Assembly (NCBI GenBank): GCA_036245525.1
Contig: BTPG01000004.1
Span: 156,276,046-156,340,045 of the forward strand
Source: Semisulcospira habei
Taxonomy: Eukaryota; Mollusca; Gastropoda; Semisulcospiridae
DNA: 64,000 bases
Direction of reading: 5' to 3'
Numbering within the stretch: position 1 is the stretch's first letter; every line of letters starts with the position of its first letter. Shown piece after piece: positions 47,101-59,100 of this stretch. The notes under the pieces were generated by a model. It searched no databases. It had not been told where the DNA came from and saw only the letters and a list, made by a program, of their open reading frames with translations. Made by a program: the position numbers and the translations under genes.

Positions 47101-50100
47101 TGAGGATGGGAGAGTGGCTGCGACCGCAGTGTCCTCTCGCCATCCTAGACGCCTATTTAAGCACCACCTCCCAGACCATTCATCTGTATTTAGTGTAGAA
47201 CTACAGGCGGTTCTGCTGGCACTCAAGCATGCTTATCGGTCTAGGGAAAGGAACTTTCTGATTCTGTCTGACTCTCTTTCTGCCCTGCAGGCCCTTCAGG
47301 GCGCAGGAACAGACCACCCACTGCTGGTGCAGATTAGAGAGCTCTACGCAGACTTGATGAAGATATATTATGACATCATTTTTATTTGGGTCCCAGGGCA
47401 TGTGGGAATTGAAGGCAACAGGATCGCAGATTCTGCTGCCAATGATGCATGCAACGACACTGTCCCTGACGCACAGACTGTTCATAGTGATTTTAAACCT
47501 GTGATTAGTGCGTACATAGCCCGTGAGTGGCAGTCCAAGTGGGACAAAGAAGAAGCTAATAAGCTGCATGAAGCTCTTCCTATGGCATCGGACAGTCTAC
47601 CTTAACACTGCAGCAGCCGCCGTGAGGAGACTGTCCTTGATCGGCTCCACATCGGGCACACGTATGTTACGCACTCTTATTTAAATTTACTGAAACAGGA
47701 GGAGCATCCATGGTGTGATGCCTGCGACGAACAGTATTCTGTTAAACACTTTTTGCTGTCTTGTGTCGATCTAATTGACACAAGATATAAACACTTCACA
47801 GCAGACTCCCTGAAGGTTTTGTTCCGGGATGTACCCCCGGACAAGATCTTCAGTTTTCTGAGAGAGTGCAATATATTTCATAAGATTTGAGCATTCATAG
47901 ACTATGATATTCTATTATTTTGACCTTTTTGAGAGTCTGTAGACATTTCTTTAAAGATCTGTGCGACATTTTAGCATAAAATATTTTAAAGATTTATTTA
48001 CATCTTGTATAAAAACCTTTCTTTTAGTCTGGCTGGCCAGATTTTTACCCATCCCGCCATGAGATGGCCTTAGTTGCCTGCTTGGCGTTAAACCCAAATA
48101 ACTAATTTCTTTTGGTCTGGCTGGCCAGATTTTTACCCATCCCACCGTGAGATGGCCTTAGTTGCCTGCTCGGCGTTAAATCCAAATAACTAACTATCTT
48201 CTAATCTGTACTGTAGCCTTCATAGGATAGTAAGCAAATTTTAAAAAAATCAGCCCCAGAATGTAATGGGTTAAAACGTCAGTTAATAAGTTACCAGTAT
48301 CGACAAATTCTTATACAGCTCTGACTCCATATACCGTGGTTGCTGGGGTCTATGCGCGATATATCCATTTGCAATAGATTGAGGTTGGGAGGGGAGGGGG
48401 GGGAGGGGGGTTATGAGTCATGTAGGAACAAAAGGGAGTCACTACTGCCATGGAAAGCTGTTGACTGGGGGACTTCAAACTGGTCCAGTTAATTAATTAA
48501 TTAATTGTGGGCAGTGGGCAGATGTTCACATCTGCACGGGACATAGACGACCCCGCCCCCACGAGTCCCCTGCTGCCTTGCAGGCTTGGCCGCTTGGCTG
48601 CGGAAAGGCTAAGGGAGGAAACCCCTGACATCAAAGCCCCCGTGTCTCCGGGGAAGGCTTTTGAGCCAGAGACTAAGACAAGGACAGTCTGATATAAAAC
48701 CTACGACCCGAGGACCTCGATGCCACCGTCCCAGCTTGCTAGGCCATGGCAAACGAACCAAGGGTTTAAAGGGTGGGGCCAGTACTGCGCACACTGCACT
48801 CCACCAAAAAGCTCCACCGCGCAGGCTTTAGGAAACGCCCACGGACTATGACACTGAACTTTCCAAGTCCTGTAGCGATGGGCAAGGGGCAAAACGGCAG
48901 GTGAAAGATGTCACTGGAAGCCGCAGTCTCAAACCTGCATGCAGGCGGTTCAGGATATTGGTCGCCTGATGTTGACCTGGGGATGACAACGTCACTCGGC
49001 ACACCCTGAACGACCAAGCAGCCTTCTCTAGGGACAGCACTGCTTGCTCCACACGGAGAGGGGCCTAGAAAAGGTGGCCTAACCAAAGCTCATCCCCTCG
49101 TAACCCAGTTGGCTAGCCGCGGTCAACGGGCATCTTCCCATGCGGTCAGAAAACAAGAAAAAACAATGGATCCACTCTCATGACGACCACGACCGGACTC
49201 AACGTTGCATGCTGGAACATCCGAACCATGCTCGACACAGCAGACAGCGGACGCCCTGAACGTCGCTCCGCCCTCATTGCCCATGAATTGCGGAGGTTAA
49301 ACATCGACATCGCCGCGCTCAGCGAAGTACGCCTTCCGGAGGAAGGCAGCCTCCAAGAACTTGGCGCTGGCTACACCCTCTACTGGTCAGGCAGGCCTGC
49401 ATCAGAAAGACGGCTCTCAGGCGTGGGCTTCATGGTGAAGACCCACATTGCGACTAAGTTGGAAAACCTACCAACGGGTCACTCCGACCGCATCATGTCC
49501 ATGCGCCTCCCACTGAGACACCAGCAATACGTCACCCTTCTCAGTGTGTACTCCCCAACCCTCCTGGCAGAGCCTGCAGAAAAAGACAAGTTCTACTCTG
49601 ACCTGCGCAGCCTCCTACAGAGCACCCCTGCAGACGACAAAGTCATCATCCTTGGCGACTTCAACGCCAGAGTGGGCCAGGACTCTGAAGCCTGGAAAGG
49701 AGTCCTCGGCAAGCATGGCGTTGGGAACTGCAATGACAATGGTCGCCTACTGTTGGAGCTCTGTGCAGAGCAGCAACTTGTCATCACCAACACTACTTTC
49801 CAGCAAAAGGACAGTCGAAAGACCACCTGGATGCATCCTCGCTCCAAGCACTGGCACCTTATCGACTATGTCCTAGTGCGTCAGAGGGACCGCAGTGACG
49901 TCCTCCTCACCAGAGTGATGCCCAGCGCAGAGTGCCACACTGACCACCGCCTTGTTCGCTGCAAACTCAGGCTCCGCCTCAAGCTGAAACCCAAGAAAGG
50001 TGGCCCCCCCAAGAAAAAGCTTGATGTTGCCAGCCTTCAGCGTGACGACAAGAAAGCTGCCCTTCAGGCCGATTTACAGCGCATGCTCAAAGATACAGTT

Positions 50101-53100
50101 GATCCAGCAGACTCCTCCCCTGAAACACTCTGGGAACAACTGAAAACTGCTATTGTAAAATCTTCTGTGGAAGTCTTGGGCTTTGCTAGAAAGAGGAACA
50201 AAGACTGGTTTGACGAAAACGACGTAGAGATCCAGGAACTTCTAGCAAAAAAAAGAGCCGCCCACCAGGCCCACCTAGCCCAGCCTTCCTGCCCTGTGAA
50301 GAAGTCTGCCTTCCGCCTCATCTGCAGCAGTCTCCAGCTCAAGCTTAGAGAGCTCCAGAACGAGTGGTGGTCCAGACTCGCACAGAGGACCCAGCTCTGC
50401 GCTGACAACGGTGACTACAGGGGCTTCTACGAAGCACTGAAAGCAGTGTATGGCCCTAGGCACCTGGTACAAAGTCCCCTGCGAAGCGCTGATGGACAGG
50501 CACTCCTCACAGATAATACCTCCATCTTGAACCGCTGGTCGGAATACTTTCAGGATCTCTTCGGCGCTGAGCGCACTGTTCAAGAAACAGTCATCCTCCA
50601 AATCCCACACCTTCCACTAAAGGTTGAATTGGACGAACCGCCCACCGCCGAAGAGACCCTCACAGCCATCCACCAGCTCAAGAGTGGCAAAGCAGCAGGC
50701 ATTGACGGAATCCCGCCAGAGATCTGGAAACATGGAGGCCCCGCACTGCACAACAAGCTCCACGACCTCTTTCTCTGCTGCTGGGAAAAAGGAACACTAC
50801 CAAAGGATCTCCGTGATGCAGTCATCATCACCCTGTACAAGAACAAAGGAGAGAAGTCTGCCTGCTCTAATTATCGTGGAATTACCCTGCTGTCCATTGC
50901 CGGGAAAATTCTCGCAAGGTTGCTCCTGAATCGGCTGGTACCTGCCATCGCTGAAGACCACCTCCCAGAGGGCCAGTGTGGCTTCAGAGCCAACAGGAGT
51001 ACCACCGACATGGTCTTTGTGCTGAGACAGCTTCAGGAGAAGTGCCGCGAGCAGAACAAAGGGCTGTACGTAACGTTTGTCGACCTAACAAAAGCGTTTG
51101 ACACTGTGAGCAGGCAAGGTATGTGGCAGATCCTGGAGCGACTAGGCTGTCCCCCAAAGTTCCTCAACATGATCGTCCAGCTCCACGAGGACCAGCAAGG
51201 CCAGGTCAGACTAAACAGTGACCTCTCAGAACCATTCCCCATTCGCAACGGCGTGAAGCAAGGCTGCGTGCTGGCACCGACCCTCCTCACCATCTTCTTC
51301 AGCATGATGTTGAAGCAGGCCACAGTGGACCTCGACGATGACGACGCAGTGTACATCAGGTATCGTCTCGATGGCAGCCTGTTCAACCTCAGACGACTGC
51401 AGGCCCACACCAAAACCCTAGACCAACTGATTCGTGAGCTGCTCTTTGCTGATGACGCTGCCCTCGTTGCACACACAGAGAGAGCCTTGCAGCGCATTAC
51501 GTCCTGCTTCGCAGATGCCGCCCAGCTCTTTGGACTTGAGGTCAGTCTGAAAAAGACAGAGGTCCTTCATCAGCCGGCACCCAAGGAAGAGCATCGCCCT
51601 CCCCACATCACCATCGGCGAGTCCGAACTGAAGTCTGTACACCAGTTTACCTACCTTGGCTGCATCATCACGTCAGACGCCAAGCTGGACAAGGAGCTGG
51701 ACAACAGGCTGGCAAAAGCGAACAGTGCTTTCGGGCGACTATTCAAGCGGGTGTGGCACAATCAACAGCTGAAAAAAGGCACCAAGATCAGCGTGTACAG
51801 AGCTGTCGTCCTCACCACCCTGCTGTACGGTTCCGAGTCCTGGGCCCTCTACCGCAGCCAACTACGACTCCTCGAACGCTTTCACCAGCGCTGCCTGCGT
51901 ACCATCCTGGGCATTCACTGGAGTGACTATGTCACCAACGTCGAGGTCCTTGAACAGGCGGAAACTGTGAGCATCGAGGCTTTGCTGCTGCGGACACAGC
52001 TTCGCTGGGCGGGGCACGTCTCCAGGATGGAGGATCATCGCCTACCCAAGATCACTCTGTTCGGCGAGCTCGCCACTGGACACCGAGACAGAGGGGCACC
52101 AAAGAAGAGATACAAAGACGGTCTCAAGAAGTCACTTAGTGCCTGCCAAATCGACCACCACCAGTGGTCTTCGCTTGCCGCGGACCGTGACAGCTGGCGC
52201 TCCACCATTCACAAGGCAGCCGTCTCCTTTGAGGACTCTCGCAGAGCTAACCTTAAGGACAAGCGGCTCAGAAGAAAAAACAGAGCTGTCGTAACTCAGA
52301 ACCCTGACCAGACCTTCCCCTGCAGCCACTGCGGTCGAACCTGCCTGTCCCGGATTGGCCTCCGCAGCCACGAAAATGCCTGCAGACGACGTGGGCAAGC
52401 CCTATAGAATCTTCGTTCGCGAAGTCAAGCCAAGAGAGGCACAATCAACAGCTGAAAACAGGCACCAAGATCAGCGTGTACAGAGCTGTGGTCCTCACCA
52501 CCCTGCTGTATGGTTCCGAGTCCTGGGCCCTCTACCGCAGCCAACTACGACTCCTCGAACGCTTCCACCAGCGCTGCCTGCGTACCATCCTGGGCATTCA
52601 CTGGAGTGACTACGTCACCAACGTCGAGGTCCTTGAACAGGCTGAAACTGTGAGCATCGAGGCTTTGCTGCTGCGGACACAGCTCCGCTGGGCGGGGCAT
52701 GTCTCCAGGATGGAGGATCATCGCCTACCAAAGATCACCCTGTTCGGCGAGCTTGCTACTGGACACCGTGACAGAGGGGCACCAAAGAAGAGATACAAAG
52801 ACTGTCTCAAGAAGTCACTTAGTGCCTGCCAAATCGACCACCACCAGTGGTCTTCGCTTGCTGCGGACCGTGACACCTGGCGCTCCACCATTTACAAGGC
52901 AGCTGTCTCCTTTGAGGACTCTCACAGAGCTAGCCTTAAAGACAAGCGGCTCAGGAGAAAAAACAGAGATGCCGCAGCTCAGAACCCTGGCCATACCTTC
53001 CCCTGCAGCCACTGCGGTCGAATCTGCCTGTCTCGGATTGGCCTCCGCAGCCACGAACAAGCCTGCAGACGTCATGGGCAACTCCTATAAAATCTTCGTT

Positions 53101-56100
53101 CGCGAAGTCAAGCCAAGAAGTTAATTAATTGGTCCTTTTACTTCCGCAGTCAAATACTTTCACAACAGTTTTCGATGCAAAATGCACACTCATTCCAGCA
53201 TATAGACTGACCATGACAGCTCAAGGGTAGTAGTGACTGATCAGTCTAGCACCTTGTCAAACTCAAAGATAATGGGACATTAAACATGAGCTGATGTAAA
53301 TAATCCTTTTGCTGCTGTTGGCACTGGAGGCGAAAGCTATTGCCTGAGGCATTCACCACACATTAGTGGTACCCATGCTATTGTCTTCATGACACAGATT
53401 GTCACATGCCACTGCAGGCAATCGAGACTAACAGAAGTTATGAGTCTTGTCAACTCGTAAATCTACATCCGTGTTTATGACATAAAGGGGGTGATCAGAT
53501 GTTCAGTGGTACACTGAACAGTCCTGGAACTGACCTCTGCCGATTGAGACACAGGCATTGCGCATCCTTTTTGTTTAGCTATGTGGTTTCACACGCCTGT
53601 TGACGCCTCACTTGAATGGCCATAGATTGAAAAGAGTTTTGCACATTTTGACCTGCAGCTGCCCTTCTGACACATGGGAGATAGCACTTTCACAAGAAAA
53701 CAAATTTAACTTTCTTCAGCTTTATTTAAACATCTACTAATTGTTTTGTTTGAAGTCACCACTGCGAATAATCCAATTAAACTGACTATGTGATCCATCC
53801 ATTTTTCTAGACGTGTGGCAGCTCTACAGCAAAAAGAGACAGAGCCCAAGGAAAAACCCAAGTCACACTCAAGCGCATCCAAACCTCAGGCCAACTACGC
53901 AGGACTTTCAAAAGCTGACCGTGAAATAGCACAGAGGTTGGAAAAACTGAGAGAAAAACAACAAGGTAAGATTCAAATGATGTGCTGACATACGACATAC
54001 TGAAGTGCTCCGCCACTGCTATGTTTTATCAAAGATTTATCTACATATACTAACCCTTTGGGTGTCAGTAGCTGTTTAAAGTTGCGATGATTCCTGCAGG
54101 AATCATTATGACTAAAATCGCTACTGCACAGAGACAACAAGAAGACAGCGCTATAATGTAGGCCTCCTGAGAGAAACTGGAGTTAGAGAAGAGTTCAAAC
54201 TGGTGCTGTCCAACCGGTTTCAAGCGCTACAGGAGCTAGTAATTGAAGAGGAGGCGGTCACCACAGAGCAGCAGTGGAAGGCAGTTAGAGAGGCGCTGAA
54301 CTCAACCTGCAAAGACACTGTAGGGTTCAGGAAACACCACCACAAGGACTGGCTGTCGGCACAGACCTTGAAGAAGATAGAAACGAGGAAGCAGAAGAAA
54401 GCAGCGGTCAACAACAGTCGCACGAGAGCAGCCAAAGTAAGGGCACAGGGGGAATACTGGGAAGCCAACCGCGAGGTGAAGAGGAGTATCAGGGCAGACA
54501 AGAGGGCCTACACAGACAGCCTGGCAGCAGAGGCAGAAAAGGCAGCAGGCAGCGGCAACATGAAACAGCTCTACGACATTACCAGAAGATTGTCGGGTAA
54601 GTATGGCCATACAGAAAGACCAGTAAAAGACAAAGAAGGCAAGCCTATTGCAGACAGAGCAGACCAACTCGACAGATGGGCCGAGTATTTTGAAGAGTTA
54701 CTGAACAGACCTAGCCCACCCGACCCCCCCGACATCCAGCCGGCAGAGACCGACCTACCCATCAGCTGTGACAGACCCAGCCGGGAAGAGATCAGAAAAG
54801 CAGTGGCATTTTTGAAGAATGGCAAAGCAGCAGGGCCAGATGGCATCCCAGCGGAGTCTCTGAAAGCAGACCTAGAGACAACAGTTGAGATGCTGTACCC
54901 ACTGTTTGGAAAGATCTGGGAAGAGGAGGTGATGCCAGCTGACTGGAAGGAGGGGTACCTAATCAAGCTTCCCAAGAAAGGCGACCTCAGCAAGTGTTCC
55001 AACTACAGAGGAATCACCTTGCTGTCAGTACCAGGAAAGGTCTTCAACAGGATCATCCTAGAGAGAATGAAGAGCTCCGTTGACCCCCAGCTGAGAGACC
55101 AGCAAGCAGGATTCAGGAAGAACCGATCATGTACAGACCAGATCGCCACTCTCCGCATCATCGTGGAACAGTCTCTGGAGTGGAGCTCCCCGCTGTACGT
55201 CAACTTTGTGGATTATGAGAAAGCATTTGACAGTGTGGACCGAGAGACTCTGTGGAAACTCCTACGACACTACGGTGTACCCACAAAGCTCGTCCGCCTG
55301 ATCAAGAGCAGCTATGATGGCATGACATGTCGCGTGATCCACGAAGGGCAGTTCACCAGAGAGCTCCAGGTCAGAACTGGTGTCAGGCAGGGGTGTCTGC
55401 TGTCTCCGTTCCTCTTCCTACTGGCCATAGACTGGGTCATGAAGATGACCACAGAGCACAGACGAAGTGGAATACAGTGGACACTGTGGACACAGCTTGA
55501 CGACCTCGATTTTGCAGACGACTTGGCATTACTGTCCCACACTCATCAACAAATGCAGGACAAGACCACGAGGCTTGCTGACATCTCGTCCCAAGTGGGC
55601 CTCACCATTCACAAACAGAAAACAAAGACAATGAGGCTGAACGCAACCAGGGAAGAACCAGTCTTGCTTGCTGGCACCCCGTTGGAGGAGGTGGAGTCCT
55701 TCACCTATCTCGGGAGCATCATAGACAAAAAAGGCGGCACTGATGCAGATGTCAGAGCACGAATCGGTAAAGCCAGAGCAGCCTTTCTCCAGTTGAAAAA
55801 AGTGTGGAGTTCCAGAGAGCTGTCACAACACACCAAAGTCCGGATTTTCAACTCCAATGTAAAAGCAGTTCTCCTATATGGAGCAGAGACGTGGAGATTG
55901 ACAAAAACCACAGTCAACAGAGTACAGACCTTCATGAACAGTTGCCTTAGAAGAATTTTGAAAATCCACTGGCCAGAGAAGATCAGCAACGTCAGACTCT
56001 GGGAGAGAACAGAGCAGATAACAGCAGAGAATGAAATTGGGCGAAGAAGATGGGGATGGATCGGTCACAGTCTGAGAAAGCCAGCTTCCAGTATCACTAG

Positions 56101-59100
56101 GCAGGCATTGTCATGGAACCCCCAGGGAAAGAGGAAAAGAGGTAGGCCGAGAAACTCCTGGCGTCGAGACCTCCAAGCAGACATCAAGAGACTGGGAACC
56201 ACCTGGAGTAGAATCGAAGGAGAAGCACAGGACAGGAGTTGCTGGAGGTCTCTCGTCGACGGCCTATACCCGGGTAGGGGTGACAGGCGTAAGTAAGTAA
56301 GTAAAATCGCTACTGACACCAAAATGGCTAAGGTTCACGCATCCGGAGTCATACCTGTATTGCGGCCACTCACGTGGAAAAAGGGGTACATGTAGTATAT
56401 GACTGTCTTGTACTTACCTATGTATTTTTCTGTGGGCTGGGGATTGGGTGCCTGGTATGAAGGGGCAGGGGCGTTAACCATATGTCCAGTGAGTAATTCG
56501 CCTTGGTATGTGCACTGTACCAGCACTTGTCTCGCCTATTTCGTTTGTGGGAATCATTTACAATCTGTAAATGATTGCATGACTCTGGGAGAGAACAGAG
56601 CAGATAACAGCAGAGAATGAAATTGGGCGAAGAAGATGGGGGATGGATTGGTCACAGTCTGAGAAAGTCAGCTTCCAGTATCACTAGGCAGGCATTGTCA
56701 TGGAACCCCAGGTAAAGAGGAAAAGAGGCAGGTCGAGAAACACCTGGCGTCAAGACCTCCAAGCAGACATCAAGAGACTGGGAACCACCTGAGTAAAATC
56801 AAAGGAGAAGCACAGGACAGGAGTCGCTGGAGGTCTCTCGTTGACGACCTATACCCGGGGAGGTCTGACAGGCGTAAGTAAAGTAAGTAAATGATTGCAT
56901 CATACCTCTGACATCAGCAACGTCAGACTCTGGGAGAGAACAGAGCAGATAACAGCAGAGAATGAAATTGGGCGAAGAAGATGGGGATGGATCGGTCACA
57001 GTCTGAGAAAGCCAGCTTCCAGTATCACTAGGCAGGCATTGTCATGGAACCCCCAAGGAAAGAGGAAAAGAGGTAGGCCGAGAAACTCCTGGCGTCGAGA
57101 CCTCCAAGCAGACATCAAGAGACTGGGAACCACCTGGAGTAGAATCGAAGGAGAAGCACAGGACAGGAGTTGCTGGAGGTCTCTCGTCGACGGCCTATAC
57201 CCGGGTAGGGGTGACAGGCGTAAGTAAGTAAGTAAGTCATACCTCTGACGGAAGTGCATTTCAAACACTGACTTCATTTTTTGCAGCGCCTAGATAAATT
57301 TCATTTTCTGTGTCACCAGAAGTACAGCCTGTGAGTGATAAAGAAATCAATGAACGACTTGCTCACCTGAAGGGAGAGGACCCAGCTGTTCGCACAGCTC
57401 CCACACAACCAGTGAGCATTTTTTCTGTCTATCTCTCTCTATCTTTGTTGTGCACATGCAGATGTATAATTTGGTCTAGGGCTATCCGATCCTGTACCCC
57501 ACCTGACATAAATCTTTTGTTTATTTCATCAATTCCATTCACCAAAGATGCAGAGCATTTAATGTGACCCCCCCCCCCCCCCCCCCCCAAAGCCTTTTTC
57601 TAGAAATCTTTGTCCCTTACCTCTCTATTGAACCTCTTTTGCTGTTGGTAGTGTGTTTAAACCGTACACACCAACAGCCAAAGGGTTAACAACTGTGTGG
57701 ATCTGCCCATGCTCTCTTGTGCGTGTGTTTGTGTTAGTCATTGGGGCTTAGCACCAAGCAGGCTATGAAGGCCATCTCATGGCAGATATGTGTACATGTG
57801 TTTGGGTACAATGGGAATGGTCATTTAGCCAATTTAACCCCACAGCCGCGTTCCCAAACTTTGGAGGTGTCATCTGTGGACCTTGTACCCGTTGCAGGAG
57901 ATGGCTCGACTTTGATAATTCAAGGGTAGTGCCAAATTAGCTTGGTACCGACAGGCGCCAAGCTAATCTGGCGCTACCCTTGAATTATCATGGTCGAGCC
58001 ATCTCCTGCTTTAGGGAGTCAGGGTTAAATGGGTTAATGTAGGCCAAAAATTTCTACCTGTACAACTTTCTACCTGTACAACTTTCTACCTGTAACTCTA
58101 ACCAGTAACATTTACCAGCAATTTTTTTTTATATATGTAGTTTTACTGTGTCAGGTGTACCATCCTCCAGACCGACGTACTCAGGTAGTTTATATATGTA
58201 GTTTTACTGTGTCAGGTGTACCATCCTCCAGACCGACGTACTCAGGTAGAGCAGATTGATGATTTGTTGGAGGAGATTGCCAGTGAGATGGATATCGATT
58301 CACGGTATCCAGACCCCGCAAAGGATGTGGAAAACCGCCTGGCAAGATTGCGCAAAGATGAAAGAGGTTTGATGCCCTCATATTTTCTTGTATTATTGTT
58401 TTCTCTTGTGATTCTGTGCAATATTTTTGTTTATATAAATCTGGCCCCGTTGTTATTGATCCAAGTTGGATCAAACTTAATCCAGCCAGACATAAAATTA
58501 GATAATGCTGAAAAAGGTTTGCTGGGAATGCTGTGCAATACTTTCAAAAAGTATTAAACAAAATTTCAAGCAAACCTTTTCAGCATTCTTTTGTTCATTC
58601 CCAGCTGCAGCTTCAGGACATAGCTTGACCTTGGTGGGCCATATCTGTGAGCTCCAGGCACCAAGCCAGTTGAGCGCTTTCCTAGCTGTCATAGTTCATT
58701 CATATCCTCTGATTTGTTTGTAGAATTTTTGATGATATTTTGTGAAATATGAGTCGCTTACCACTGGAACTTAAAGAGTTAACTCATTCAAGGCGCACTG
58801 CATCAATAGCTGCGCAAGTGTCGACATTTTCACAGCTTTTGTTGCCTTGAATGAGTTAACCTCCTTGTGCACACAGCCACCAGTACTGTTTACAGGCTGC
58901 AGGCACAACTTACAAGGGGTTAAATCTGCCTCGTTTCTCTCATTTTGTTTTTGTGCTGTCCCTGGTTGTTGCAGGTGCTTCGCAAGATGAGCAGAATAAC
59001 TTGGACAAGAATGATATGTCCCCACAAAAGAATTTTGTAAAAAACATTGATGTTGGGGCTGGCTGTAGCAAAAATAACATTACAGGTATGTTTACCCCCA

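Larger units (their letters stand above)
48507..53118 (+). mobile_element. Non-LTR retrotransposon with intact ORF plus a fused truncated second copy
   Basis: Flanked by agttaattaatt (48487 on, and 53119-53130). From left to right: a 670 bp 5' UTR, a 1075-codon ORF (49180-52407), a 30 bp 3' UTR, and then, without target DNA in between, the last 680 bp of a second, slightly different copy (52439-53118). Both copies end in the same stem-loop tail. The absence of a duplication between the two argues for one integration event. Confidence 0.9.
54050..56331. repeat. TTAA palindrome, family D copy 2, split by an RTE-like insertion
   Basis: The left part (54050-54126) reads taaccctttgggtgtcagta and ctgcaggaatcattatg; the right part (from 56303) reads aaaatcgctactgacaccaa then aatggctaagg. 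Removing 54127-56315 leaves a palindrome of about 95 bp like that at 10687. Its ends are CTAA in place of TTAA. Confidence 0.65.
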
